This document shows, piece after piece, positions 12,152 through 24,138 of a DNA stretch of 64,000 bases. The DNA is from Diadophis punctatus similis (taxonomy: Eukaryota > Chordata > Lepidosauria > Squamata > Dipsadidae). Below the pieces are notes generated by a model. The model was not told the origin of the DNA. It searched no databases and worked only from the letters and a program-made list of their open reading frames with translations. The stretch covers positions 22,267,501 through 22,331,500 of the forward strand of contig JALIGW010000005.1 in NCBI GenBank assembly GCA_023053685.1, in the 5' to 3' direction. The translations under genes were made by a program, and so were the position numbers. How positions within the stretch are numbered: position 1 is the first letter of the stretch; every line of letters starts with the position of its first letter.

Positions 12152-13310
12152 AGGAAACTCTTTGTGATACTCTGGTTCTGTGCTGAAGGCTATACTCCTG
12201 GAAAACTTTCAGACCATCTTGAAACAAGTTGATTGATACAATCCAGAAGCAGAGCAGAATGTCCCAGAATTCCCAAGAACATTTTGGCTCAGGAAGTTAA
12301 ACATTTTGCACAAATCAAATGATTATTATAGATTCTTCATTGTATTTATATCTTAGCTTTCCTGAAAAGAGCTGAGCTCAGCTTCAAATTTTAAGCTTCA
12401 TCCCTTTATTCTCAGAACACAGCAGGTTAAGCTACGTTTTTACACAATAATTAGTGCACCCTATAACAAAATTCCTGTATTTATGCAAGTTGGCTTAAAA
12501 CTGAACTTCAATGACATTTAGTTCAACGTGGCAGACACTCTGATTAGGCAAAAGTCTTGTTCCCATATTGAAAACGTACAGAAAATGAAGGCAGCCATGT
12601 TAATGTACCACGCGGAAATCCTTGCATTGCACAATATGAAAAAAAGCAGAGTCCATTCTGTTATTTCAGAAGAATATGCCTGAAGAAGGCTTAAGCCTTC
12701 CCTTTATCTTTCATAATCATTTATCAGTTTTAGAGACTGAAAATAATTTGTCTTCTTTCATTTAACTGGCCAATGAGATATTGAATTATTTGATACATAT
12801 TTTGGAAGAATAAGAAATCCTACAGAAAGAATAGGAAAGAATTAAAATGAGTGAAGAGAAGAAAGATAAGTACAAGTCTAAATTTGTTGAACAAAAATGG
12901 AACAACAACAAAAAATTCTCGAGATGATTATTCCTTTTAGATCTTATTAGAAGATTGTCTTTGTACATTGTTTCACAGACAAAAATCACATTGACTGAAT
13001 AGTAGAGCAGAGCCTAATAAGAAATCATTTTAAAACATTTAGATATTTTCCCTTAGGAAATTTGTTCTTCTCAGACTCTTCAGATATCTTTAAACATCAC
13101 AAAATACCATGAAGCCACAAATTATATATTATAATATATACTATATTATATTAGGGCTTTGGGCTGCATATACCATAACAATTTTAGGCAGCACTTAAAA
13201 ATATAGATGAACATCTTCTTGATAGTCCAAATTCATGAGGCAAAGAGGCAAAAGATGAATGTTGATACTAATGAGTGAAAGATACGAATAAAAAATGCTG
13301 CCTGCATCTT
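12152..13310. other. Gene-free AT-rich DNA
   Basis: No gene or clear repeat recognised. Confidence 0.5.
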
Positions 13311-13520
13311 TACTAGGTGCAGTGTTAAGGCATCAGACTAGAAAGTGGGAGGGTGGGAGTTCTAGTTCCACTTTGGGGACAAAGCCAGCTGGGTGACCTT
13401 ATGCCAGTCATTTTCTCTCAGCCAAAGGAAGAAAGCAATGGCAGACCACTTTCTGAAAAACCTTGCCGAGAAAACTGCAGAAACTTGTCCATAGAATTGG
13501 ACACAATTGAATGGAAGAAA
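13311..13520 (+). mobile_element. Sauria-type SINE with Bov-B-like 3' end
   Basis: A tRNA-like head (GCAGTGTTAAGGCATCAGAC, then GAGTTCTAGTTCCAC), a body with GCCAGCTGGGTGACCTTATG and AATGGCAGACCACTTTCTGA, and an end AATTGGACACAATTGAATGG that resembles the Bov-B LINE 3' end. That layout matches the Sauria SINEs described from squamates, which are mobilised by Bov-B LINEs. Confidence 0.8.
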
Positions 13521-14142
13521 ACAAAATAGGAAATAAAATAAACTCAGCAGTTTTCTTGACAGTAGTTCAGGATGGCACAAATCCCATGTCAATTCACAGC
13601 CATAGGAAATTGCTCAAGCTGAATATTCAGTTTAAGAACAGTTTATCTGCCTTGTAACAACTCACACTTCAGCTAATTCCTGTCCCCAGGGAAAAATGAG
13701 AAGTCGGTCAGGAATATTCAATGCAAAGACATTAAAATCCCTAAGAACACTAGAATAATACCGTAGGGAAAATGCTTTACCATAAAGAACAGTTGTGAAA
13801 CTTATGTAACACAAAGGACTGATAAATGCATATATCTACAATATTTCTATTTATCATTCATTTATCAGTGTAGATATATTCACAAAGACTAGAAGCTAAA
13901 CTCTAGTCAGTTCACCTCACAAAATTAGATGACTTTGGTTCACAAGTTTTATATGAGTGTTAAATGTTGACAATGAATGCAATCCCAAGTTGTTTTACCT
14001 GTTAACAGGGCAGGGAAGGCAGGTATCTACCCAGGACCCTGTTGCGTGAAACAATACTGATTGTCTTTGTGTTGGTGAATGTTTACTATAAATGAAAGTA
14101 TCCTCAATAACATGTAAAAGGTGGTTGGGAAAATAAGTCTAA

Positions 14143-14647
14143 TATAAGAGGAAGAGGAAGAGGAAGAAGAAGAGGAAGAGGAAGAAGAAGATGAAGAAGA
14201 AGAAGAAGAAGAAGAAGAAGAAGAAGAAGAAGAAGAAGAAGAAGAAGAAGAAGAAGAGGAGGAGGAGGAGGAGGAGGAGGAGGAGGAGGAGGAGGAGGAG
14301 GAGGAAGAAGAAGAAGAAGAAGAAGAAGAAGAAGGAGAAGAGAAGAAGAAGAAGAAGAAGAAGAGGAGGAGGAGGAGGAGGAGGAGGAGGAGGAGGAGGA
14401 GGAAGAAGAAGAAGAAGAAGAAGAAGAAGAAGAAGAGGAGGAGGAGGAGGAGGAGGAGGAGGAGGAGGAGGAGGAGGAGGAGGAGGAGGAGGAGGAGGAA
14501 GAAGAAGAAGAGGAAGAGGAAGAGGAAGAGGAAGAGGAAAGAGAAGAAGAAGAAGAAGAAGAAGAAGAAGAAGAAGAAGAAGAAGAAGAAGAAGAAGAAG
14601 AAGAAGAAGAAGAAGAAGAAAGAAGAAGAAGAAGAAGAAGAAGAAGA
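14143..14647 (+). repeat. 500-base GAA/GGA triplet purine tract
   Basis: From 14193 to 14647 the plus strand has 455 consecutive purines in blocks of GAA and GAG/GGA triplets; the part before is the same with one T at 14192. Such mirror-symmetric purine tracts can form triplex (H-DNA). Apparent long frames coding poly-Ser, poly-Lys or poly-Arg are artefacts of the repeat. Confidence 0.95.
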
Positions 14648-14648
14648 T

Positions 14649-16606
14649 GATGATTCATGGGGCTTTTATTTTTAGAATTAAGAGCAGCAGTGGAATATGA
14701 ATAAGATCTTTGGCTATCTTATCCTCAGACAGGTCAAAACTATGGCAAATGCCACCATGAAGGGAAGCTTCCAAGTAGAAGTATCAGTCTTGCTCTCCTT
14801 GCTGGGAATAATGGAGAACTAAATTAGAACTATATTTCTAAAGTTAATAAAAAGATATGGAAGATGTGGTTTCATTTAGTTAAACCTATACAGAAAACCC
14901 AATATTTGTACTGAAAAGGGTTTCTTTAAATAATTGTACAGCATGATTTACAATTATTCGTAATCTAATTCACTTAATCACAAGATTCTACTTATCAAAA
15001 TAATAATGAAGACAAGACTCAGAAGTGTTGTCTCAATACAGATATGGAAGTTTTTGGATGAGGGAAGGAATTGTACAGTATGGAAGCATAGTGAGAGAGA
15101 AAGGGCTATTTAGTAATGCAATAAGAAAAGTGGAATATAAGATGAAGATGATTGATGATGATGGTAATGATCAGTTTAATTTTATTATCAAAGTATGCTA
15201 GCCATAGACATCAGGAAATATACATTGTATAGTTCCTTATATTTACGGTAACCAAATTTTCTTGATTAATCTGAAGTCAACCAATACAGGCTTTACAATA
15301 ATTTTGTTATGACACTAAAGAACAGGCAGATCTATGTGAATTTTTCCTAAGTAATTTACTACAAATGTCATGTTAACTGTCTTGTTCTTTAAGGGTAGTA
15401 CAATGGTCTTTCTTTAAAAAAAAATCAGAACAAGGCCCAACTACTCGGCCATTTTCTGTTTAAGAATATTACCGAAGATAGACAAACCAACAATACAAGT
15501 TTAATGGCTGTCCTTTCATGCTTCTGGACACATAAATAAACCAACAAATAAATGGAAATTAAGCAATGTATGTGTCCAACGGTCACATTTTTTTAATCTC
15601 CTAATTCTCTGAATGCATATTAGATTATCTTGAATAGCAACTCCATAAACTAATTAAAAGAAAAAATAACACCTTTTGGAAGCATGACCCTTAATGAATA
15701 CAAATATAAGGTACAGAATGGTTAAATTTTTGGCTCTGCTAAGTCATAACAAATCTTTTCATTCATGTTTGTTGGAAGATAAATTTCCTGTCGCATGAAT
15801 GGCTTTAAAAAGGCATTAATGCTGCCTTTCTCTGCAGAGATTCAATAGAAACCTAGGGTTCTATGAGATGTTGCCATGGGTTCTATAAGGGATAATGATT
15901 TAAAAATAATCCAGATGTTGTTCTTTGAACTTCATGCCATGCCAACACTCACAGTGGTGGCAATGTTTTTATATTATGACTCATCTATTGACCTGCTGTT
16001 TTGTTGTGGTCGCAAACATTGTAAAAACATTGTTTGGATTAGAAGTGAACTGTATCGTGAGGGTTTTTTTTGTATCTTTGCAGTTTTAGATCTGAGATCT
16101 GAGCATTATTTAAAGGGATTTTTCAAGTTAAAAGGCAGAGAAAGACTGCCATACTGAAGAAGAGAGATTTCAATTAAATTAGGATTCTTTTTCTCCACTG
16201 TAGATGTAGGTTTCAGTCTGAAATTGAACAATGGGGACGGGGTAGGTGACAATATATGTGACAATGTGATATCTTTTTATGCCTAGAGCCCAGGATGGAT
16301 CATCACTTCTTGCTATATACTGTACAAGCAACTGCAAAACGTGTGAACACTGTGATTTCTAACTTAGCCCTGAAACAAATAGAAATCCCACTGATTTTAA
16401 AAATGTTCTGCAATCATTTACAAAACAATTGCTGTATTGAAAATTAGATGAATCCTGAGAGAAAATTAGATAATCCTGATATGTCAAAAATATTGACATC
16501 ATCCTACTGGTATTTATGTGTGCCTTATTCATTTAATATGTCAAAATGATTGAATTGACTGAATTGTATTGGAGACTTCAAAATACTTGGAAATCACCTC
16601 TATAAC
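14649..16606. other. Gene-free AT-rich DNA
   Basis: No coding region or clear repeat was recognised. Confidence 0.5.
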
Positions 16607-16669
16607 TGTCAGCCTAGCCTGTTAAGGACTATATCCGGAACTTCCACTGCTTGGCGGGTCAGGTAAGTG

Positions 16670-17093
16670 GTTGGCCTGAGCGCTTACTAGTACACCAATT
16701 TAAAAGGAGGCTTGATCGAGTACTAAGACAAGTGTGCATGTGTCGAGACCTGCCACACCATCTACAGGCATGGTATCAGGCCGCTACAGAATTAGACACT
16801 GAGTTTAAGGAGAAACGTTAGCCCAGAACATGGGCCCCTCATGCTCCAAAGAGCCCATTTAGGCCTACAGGTTCGGTGGTGAACCAGGCCCCGGAATCAG
16901 AACCTAAGGCTCCGGTTATGAGAATGGGGATGACTACTTCAGCCAGGCCACCATTCACATGCTTTCGCTGTGGGAAGCTGGGGCATCGGGCGGCAGAGTG
17001 TATTACAACAGCCACAAGACCATTACTCGAAACTACCAATCCAAAGCAGAGTACCGCTCGGAAGTCTATCAAATCCCGGTTGGAGAAATCATA
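16670..17093 (+). pseudogene. gag C-terminus with CCHC zinc knuckle (broken)
   Basis: The zinc knuckle (C-x2-C-x4-H-x4-C) is encoded at about 16957-17000 and ends the reading frame that closes at 17094. Upstream, a helical gag-like segment can be followed from about 16700 in one frame to an in-frame stop near 16818, just before the knuckle part. In intact elements this region packages element RNA. Here the stop removes continuity. Confidence 0.75.
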
Positions 17094-17094
17094 A

Positions 17095-17613
17095 GTGATG
17101 CGCCAAACTACACTATCAGCACCAGGGAACAGGAAGGACCCCACACAGGGGTCTACAGAAATGAGTGGCAGTGAGGAGGATGGGAAGTTAGATCCTATGG
17201 TGAATGGCCCTATCTGGCCGTTTGTGATCCCAGTGGTACTTGAGGCTGCTCAGAGATGCAAGTGTACAGCTCTTGTAGACACTGGCTGTACCTGATGCCT
17301 CATAAGTGCTGAAGTGGCTGACAGCCTGGGAGTTACTCTGTTCTGGTTGTCACGGCCTATTAGGTTCGAACAGATGGATGGGTCACTATTAGGGGGCCAA
17401 CCGGCCACACATGTTACGGGGCAGATGGTCTTAGAAATAGGAGCCCATCGAGAGACATTACGATTTGTCGACCCCCCCCCAAGGATAACTGAGGATATAG
17501 TACTTGGGTACAGACATCTGAGGCTCAGCCTAGGATCACACCACATGCACATGAGGACAGATGTTCATTTCCAGTGCAGGTCCCCGAAGGGGAGAAGAGT
17601 AGGATGCCGGTGA
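17095..17613 (+). pseudogene. Retrotransposon aspartic protease (broken)
   Basis: An active-site Asp-Thr-Gly triplet followed by Cys lies at about 17276-17290. An in-frame TGA at 17293-17295 immediately follows it, and the protease fold then continues in the same frame from 17296 to about 17550. The single nonsense change two residues past the active site inactivates it. Intact proteases of this type cut the gag-pol polyprotein. Confidence 0.7.
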
Positions 17614-17699
17614 ACACAATCATGGAGTTGGGTTACCCTGTGGAATATGAAGACCTGTGAGAGGTCTACAATGAACAGGAGTGTGACACCCTACCTCCT

Positions 17700-18240
17700 C
17701 ATAGGCCCACCGACTGTGGGATAGAGATCCTCCCTGGGGCTGTTCTACCGAAACCTAAAATGTACTCAATGACCCACCAGGAGTTGAAAGAAATGAGGGC
17801 TTATATTGACAAAAATCTAAAGAGGGGATTTATCCAACCTGCCCAGTATAGGGTGGCAGCTCCTGTCCTGTTTAGTGAGAAAAAGGATGGGGTCTTCACT
17901 TATGTGTTGATTTTAGTGGCCTTAATGCAGTTTGTGTGGAGCATCCGTACCCCCTACCACTCATGAAGGACATGTTGGCCCGGTTGGTGGAAGGTAGGAT
18001 TTTCACGAAACTGGACCTCAGGGAGGCATACTATAGGGTGAGGATTAGGCCCAGGGATGAGTGGAAGACCACCTTCAATTGTCCCCTAGGTAGCCATCAG
18101 TTCAAAGTAATGCCTTTTGAGGTACAAGGGGCTCCCGCTGTGTTCATGCAGCTGATAAAGGAGGTGCTGCATGAACACCTGTATAATGGCATATTAGTAT
18201 ATCTGGATGAAATTTTGATATATATAAAAATGAGGAGGGA
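17700..18240 (+). pseudogene. Retrotransposon reverse transcriptase (broken)
   Basis: The N-terminal RT segments lie in one frame (about 17700-17900), then the frame shifts near 17890-17930 so that the segment with a Lys-Leu-Asp-Leu block continues in another frame from 17936. The catalytic Tyr-x-Asp-Asp box reads Tyr-Leu-Asp-Glu, so the second catalytic aspartate is replaced. The fold stops near 18235, before the thumb and RNase H. Confidence 0.82.
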
Positions 18241-18257
18241 GCACGTAGCATTGGTCC

Positions 18258-18490
18258 AGGAGGGTCGTGAGCTCCGTTTTCATTGGCAGAGGGTTGCAGG
18301 AGGCCATAGCAGCCAAAAACGGAACTCAGGAGCCTATTTTCGCTGGCAGAGCACTCAGGCCACCACTGGCGCCCCTGACAGGAGTGACATCAAGCTGGAC
18401 ACACCCACCCTGGCCACGTCCACCCCAGCCCCCCAAGGTCAAACACAGCCCTGATGTGGCCCTCAATGAAATTGAGTTTGACACCCCTAT
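18258..18490. mobile_element. hAT-like MITE, right-hand part
   Basis: GC-rich segment with GCTGGCAGAG repeats, ending in GAGTTTGACACCCCT, the complement of the CAGGGGTGTCAAACTC terminus. The left end is missing. It forms the right limit of the Gypsy relic. Confidence 0.6.
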
Positions 18491-18533
18491 TGTAAGGCAT
18501 CTGGGTCTTTCTGCTATGATCCTTGTTCTGAGT

Positions 18534-18663
18534 CATGGGTGTCAAACTCGCGACATCACATTGTCATCACAAAATGTATCACTTTTCCCCCTTCGCTAAC
18601 TGGGGGTGGGCGTGGCCAGTATGTGACGCATCTGGCCCGTGGGCCGTGAGTTTGACATCCCTG
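18534..18663. mobile_element. hAT-like MITE (GGGGTGTCAAACTC family), complete
   Basis: Termini CATGGGTGTCAAACTC and GAGTTTGACATCCCTG, with a perfect 8-bp duplication TTCTGAGT at 18526-18533 and 18664-18671. It lies 44 bases from another member of the group. Confidence 0.88.
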
Positions 18664-18671
18664 TTCTGAGT

Positions 18672-20713
18672 CATTTAATGACACCTTGCATGATACCTTC
18701 TATCAGCTGCTGATGTCACAATTAGCTTATTCCATAATAAAACTTAGAATGAGTTTCAATAAAGTGAAGGCTGTAATATATAAGTGCCAGGAATATAATT
18801 GACAAAAATGAAAGACACACTGAAGATACAGATTTGGCTGTTTATGCTCCCTTTATTGAATAAAACTAAACTTTATGAACAATTTTTTTATATCTTTTCT
18901 ATTAAAATTCTGATAAGATTTCCTTATATTTAGTATAGACACTTTTATAATGTTGATTGGCAGTTTCTCTAATAAACAAGAAATTATTCCAATGAAGCCA
19001 GATGAAAAGTAATTAAATGCATTCTGCTGGAGAATTGAAATTGGTGATCATTGTACTTTGGCAGATCTTTACGATTCTCTCCTCCAAAATAATTAATCAG
19101 CACTTTCATTGCTATAAATAATTTATACAAATCTCTTTCGCCTTGTAACCTTAAATTGTAGCTTGCAAATTAGAGCTTTTTCTTGCCAGTGCTTTACTTC
19201 TTCTGCCCTTTTTAAATATAGTGAAGTTATTCACATTTTCCAGAAGGTTTTACTTTTATTTACTTCTGTTTTTATCGATATAATCAGTGATTCAAATCAA
19301 ATCATTTTATTTCAATCAATGACCACTTAAAATCAGTGAGTATTGGCTAAGCAGAGAAAGCAAGGGACTAACAGCTATTCAATACAGTGAAAACAAACTA
19401 AACTCAGGCTTGGCTCAAATGCATTGACAACATAATTGAAAAAGTGATAGCAGAATTAGGATGGCAATTAGATAGGGCATTGCAGTGCATAATCTGATAG
19501 TTGTTGAGGTTGATGGAGGAAAATTTGTGAACACAATAAGATTGCAAGATAGTAGTAGAAATATGCTTATCAGAATCCAAATGCCACAGCTTGTTTACTT
19601 GGGCTTATTGTTAACATATTATTATACAGATCCACTCACTAATCCATTATCGATCACATATACACATATTTCTCTGTTGGAACCTCAAAGTTGCAGTATA
19701 CAGATTCAATCCAACATGTAGTTAAATAAACAAGATCAAATGCTTCTGATTTCTGAATGATCTATTCTTCTCCCTCACCCCCCAAACAATTATTGTGCAA
19801 TCTTGGATGATTCCAGAATGAAATTAAAAGGCAAGTTGGTTTTAAAGATAAGTGTTGTGTTAGTAGTTAATTTCCATGTACACTTTAAGAAATAGAGTAT
19901 GAACTTTTGTAAGAATGTTGAGGGCTGCAAATTCATTCAGTTTACTGTTTTCTTAATTGAAGAATATTTGAAGCATCTCCTTTGACAAGTGTATTGCCAT
20001 AGATTTCATTTTCTCAATCTAACATGACTAACATAACATAGAAATTATAAGGATTACAGCCCAAGAATCTGGAAAACACCCAGTTGTATTATGTGAAAAT
20101 ATATTATTTTCCAAAATGAAATACTTCCAATGGAAGATCCTATGAACTGCTATTTTCTACTAAATCATTTGTACAATTAGAGCTTGGCTAATTTTGAAAA
20201 ATTAGGAAAGTCTGGGAAGATATGTTAACTATCAGAAAATAAGAAAAGCATCCTACTACTTCACAGTTATCAAGAAACTGCCCCATCATGTTTATTAAAT
20301 TATCAAAGATAAGCTCAAAAGAGATTTCATTTTATCCCATATGCATCATACTTATGCTATGCTCGATGCCCATAAATTTTTAATTTTTTGATTCAGCCAC
20401 GGGTATGCTTTCATTTATCATTTATTTGACTTAATATATTGACCAGAGTCTTTTGGCAGCTTACAGCTGAGATAACAATTGAAATAACATTAAACTTTAG
20501 CAAACAGGTCATAAATTGTTAATAGAGAATAAAAATGACTAGATGATTTTATGGTTTGATGCTTTACGACTTTATAGTTACTGCTTTTGTTGTTGTGAGT
20601 CACCCAGATTTGTGTTTAAGGTAGATGACCATACCAATCTTTTAAATAAATAAATGTATTTATTGTGCTTGTGATGCACCTATTGCAGCGTTGAACATCT
20701 GCCTGTTCCATTG
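18672..20713. other. Gene-free AT-rich DNA
   Basis: No gene recognised. A weak LINE-like end with an AAATAAATAAAT tail is visible near 20595-20660. Confidence 0.5.
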
Positions 20714-20721
20714 TTATAGGC

Positions 20722-21103
20722 CCGTGTTGGCGAACCTATGGCACGGGTGCCACAAGTGGCATGCGGAGCCATATCGGTGGGCACGTGAGCTCAGGTCCAG
20801 CGTGCATGTGTGCACCAGCCGGCTGATTTTCGGGCCTTCTGGGCCCACTGGGAGTCGGGAAACAGGCTGTTTCCAGCCTCCAGAGGTGGTGGGGAAGGCC
20901 GTTTTCGCCCTCCCCAGGCTCCTAGAAAGGCTCTGGAGCCTGGGGAGAGCGAAAAATGGGCATGCCATTGCATGCTGGGAGCAGGGGGGTCATGCGTGCA
21001 TGTGCGGGGGTGCATGGAATTATGAGTGTGGGCACGCACACACGTGATCCCCCGCATTCCCCCCCCCTTTGGCACGCGAACCAAAAAAGGTTCGCCATCA
21101 CTG
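20722..21103. mobile_element. hAT-like MITE (GGCGAACCTATGGCAC family), complete
   Basis: Left end CCGTGTTGGCGAACC, right end GGTTCGCCATCACTG; perfect 8-bp duplication TTATAGGC at 20714-20721 and 21104-21111. Interior is GC-rich. It is a shorter relative of 2068-2688. Confidence 0.88.
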
Positions 21104-21503
21104 TTATAGGCCCTTACTGAGTATTCCAGGACAAGATTAACAGTAAAAATATGAATCTCCTAATATTTTAAAAACTGTTTAAAAACTGTACAATTATCAA
21201 AAGGACATTAATTAACACTATGTATGGGTTAAGAATATTTGCACAAGATTACTGTGTATAGCACATTAATTAATTACGTAATGATAACCTCAATCAATGT
21301 CTGCGTATATGCCAAACTGGCCACATATGCAGTTGTATCAGAAGTATGCATTTGCATATCAATTGTATCAGCTAATCATTTGTGTAATCATTTGAATATC
21401 AACTGTATCAACGAAATCTCTTTCTTCAGTAAGAAGAGAAGAATAATGACAAGGATAATATGCATTTTAAATTGAAAAACACCATTTTGATATATTTAAA
21501 ATA

Positions 21504-21882
21504 CAGGTAGTCCTCGACTTACAACAGTTCACTTAATGACCGTTCAAAGTTACAATGGCACTGGAAAAAGTGAGTCATATCCATTTTTCACAGTTACAAC
21601 TTTACAGCCTTCCCATGATCATGTGACCTAAATTCAGATGCTTGCCAATTGGTTCATATTTAGGACGGTTGCTCTGTCTCGGGGTCATCTGATCACTTGT
21701 TGTAATCTTCTGACAAGCAAAGTCAATGGGGAAGTCAAATTTACTTAACAACCCATTTACTAACTTAACAACTTCAGTGATTCACTTAACAACTGTAACC
21801 AGAAATGTTGCAAAATGGGGCAAAACTCACTTAACAACAGAAATGTTGGGCTCAATTGTGGTCGTAAGTCAAGGACTACCTG
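21504..21882 (+). mobile_element. Tigger/mariner-like MITE, copy 1
   Basis: Inverted ends CAGGTAGTCCTCGACTTAC and its complement, flanked by TA on both sides, as in Tc1/mariner elements. Internal landmarks: CACTTAATGACCGTTC near the left end, AAGTCAATGGGGAAG in the middle and TGGGCTCAATTGTGGTCG at the right. No transposase. Further copies at 26928, 28412 and 40890 (inverted), and a fragment at 51395. Confidence 0.85.
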
Positions 21883-22151
21883 TAGTCCTAACAATTAATT
21901 CACAAAAACTATGATTAAAAGTTACTGAGCGCTTAAAGGAATACACATCAAATTATACAAAATTGCATGTTTCGAACTAAACAATTTCCATGTTCTGATA
22001 CGTATAAAGCAAAACAAAACTAAACCCTGTGAAATGTTATATTTACATCAAGGCTCACTTTGACATACCTTTGGTTTTTTTTTTTAAAGGCCAGATAGAT
22101 TGCAACCAAGTAGGAGACCCACATACAGTATATTTATATACTGTATATATA

Positions 22152-22838
22152 TTCTACAGAGGAATTATTGAGTCTGTCATCTGCACCTCTATAACTGTCT
22201 GGTTCGGTTTTGCAACCCAACAAGATAGAAACAGACTTCAGAGGATAATTAGAACTGCAGAAAAAACAATTACTGCCAACTTGCCTTCCATTGAGGACCT
22301 GTATACTGCACGAGTCAAAAAGAAGGCTGTGAAAATATTTACAGACACCTCACATCCTGGACATAAAATGTTTAAACTCCTATCCTCAAAACGATGCTAT
22401 AGAGCACTGCACACCAAGACAACTAGACAGAAGAACAGTTTTCCCCCGAACGCCATCACTCTGCTAAACAAATAATTCCCTTACCACTGTCTAACTATTC
22501 ACTAAGGCTGCATTACTATTACTATTAGTGTTCTCATTGTTCCTATCACCCATCTCCTCCCACTTATAACTTGTTGCTTGTATCCTTATGATTTATATCA
22601 ATATCGATTGTTTCCTGATTGCTTATTTATACCCTATGACAATCATTAAGTGTTGTATCTCATGATTCTTGACAAATGTATCTTTTCTTTTATGTACTAT
22701 GACAATCATTTTGTACCTCATGATTCTTGACAAATGTATCTTTTTTTATGTACACTTGGAGCATATGCACCAAAGAAAAATTCCTTGTGTGTCCAATCAC
22801 ATTGGCCAATAAAGAATTCTATTCTATTCTATTAAGTA
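22152..22838 (+). mobile_element. CR1/Rex-like LINE 3' end with ORF2 C-terminus
   Basis: The frame from about 22152 to 22475 encodes the C-terminal tail of a non-LTR reverse transcriptase protein: a Trp-Phe-Gly segment, a Gln-Asp-Arg-x-x-Leu-Gln-Arg helix and a final Asn-Ser-Phe-x-Pro-x-Ala motif typical of the CR1/Rex group. A 360-base 3' UTR follows and ends in ATTCTATTCTATTCTATT. The 5' part, with the polymerase core, is missing, as expected for target-primed truncation. A second copy of the UTR is at 27842-28125. Confidence 0.85.
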
Positions 22839-23877
22839 GACCTGCCAGACTCTAAGCCTGCTATTGTGGACCTGCTGGGGCAAGAAATTAAAGATGTGGA
22901 ATTTGGCTCTCTCCAAAAATTAAAAATCTTACAAGTTTTAGAACGTTGGGGGGTTCGTACTATGAAATCACATATCTAGAAGGATGGTCTCTCCTATAGT
23001 CTAAATTAATGCCAGAAGACATTGTTGATTGATGGACTGTATGTGTGTGATACTAATAGAAACTTTTTCTTCCAGGGAACAGTTGCATTTGCAGTCATTG
23101 ACAACAATACTAATTTCTTTCCTAACCTGAAATATAGCACAATTCACTATTAACCATTTCCCTGAGGATATCAGTAGCAAGATTTTAGCACTGTGCAGAC
23201 TTTTTAGATAGTAACTTTTATGGGTACAGTTGCAAAATCTGTGACTGATATAATTTATGATTGTTGAGTAGGATTATACTGAGATATACATATAACTTCT
23301 GTCCTTACTATATGCTACTCTGTGTGCAGCTTGACATACAGCTAAACCCACCTATCCTCCAATAAAACAGACCATGTGTGTGTAGATCTGGATGCTTTAT
23401 TAAAGAAACAGGATGGGTGAAATAGCGATGCTGTGTGTATGGGATGTGGATTTTTGTCCTCAGATGAACATGTGTCATGGATTAGGCTGGATTCTTCCTG
23501 GTGCTTCTATTTCCTTCCAAATGCTAAAGGAAATGGAGTCTTGCTTCCCAGGATGCACTTGTTTTGAGAGTGAGGGTTGATGGATAAAGATGACTCTCAA
23601 AGGGGCAAGTCAGCTTCCAAACAATACAGATTGGTATTTGGCCTCCAGCCACTAGATGGGGCCAGAAAACAAAACAGTATAAACACAAATTATATGCTGG
23701 GGCATGACACTTATTTTATAGCAGTGTGAAATGAACTGTTTGTTCTTTATAGAATAGCAAGAATGGCTGCTATTTTTAAAGAAAATTGTAATATTAATTA
23801 TCCCTACAGACTAGAAAACAGTCCATATTTACTGGAGAAGTCCTGTGGATTTTACTCCGCTAGTCATTGCTGATTCT
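22839..23877. other. Gene-free DNA
   Basis: No coding region recognised. One CTCF-like CCACTAGATGGGG string lies near 23650. Confidence 0.5.
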
Positions 23878-24138
23878 AGGAAGCCGTGCTCATCTCCGTT
23901 TCAAGGCCATTGAGTCAGCCTGTCCGAAGACATTTCTGCAGTCATGTGGCCAGCACTGTTACCTTCTTACCAAAGTGGTACCCTCACATTTGCGTGATTT
24001 CGAACTATTAGGTTAGCACAAGCTGAGGCAAGGATGGGAACTTAACCCATCGCGTGGTGCATGGATCTCGAGCCTGTTTTGCTGGCTTTTCCAGCTGGCA
24101 AGCCCAGGATCTTAACTGCTGAGCCATTGTGCTGCCCC
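23878..24138 (-). mobile_element. tRNA-derived SINE, minus orientation
   Basis: On the minus strand the element starts with GGCAGCACAATGGCTCAGCA (A-box-like) and ends in a body that, on the plus strand, reads GTCATGTGGCCAGCACTGTT and ACATTTGCGTGATTTCGAAC. This layout matches a SINE common in lizards and snakes. Confidence 0.65.

Larger units (their letters stand above)
16625..18240 (+). mobile_element. Decayed Ty3/Gypsy-type LTR retrotransposon (gag-pol part)
   Basis: Colinear remnants of the gag C-terminus with a zinc knuckle, an aspartic protease and a reverse transcriptase lie on the plus strand in the standard Gypsy order. All frames are interrupted. No LTR, RNase H or integrase was seen here, and the element stops abruptly against a hAT-like MITE at about 18258. 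Resemblance of the knuckle and RT motifs suggests the vertebrate Sushi/Mart-type chromovirus group, but that placement is inference. It is a fossil and cannot make protein. Confidence 0.85.

Noticed and set aside
11895..13520. tRNA genes (A and B boxes)
   Set aside because: The boxes belong to SINE heads; no cloverleaf with acceptor stem and anticodon arm can be drawn.
14104..14700. Long frames coding poly-Ser, poly-Lys, poly-Arg or poly-Gly
   Set aside because: Pure translation of the GAA/GGA triplet tract.
22029..22475. 148-codon frame as a cellular gene
   Set aside because: It encodes the tail of a LINE ORF2 and leads straight into a LINE 3' UTR.
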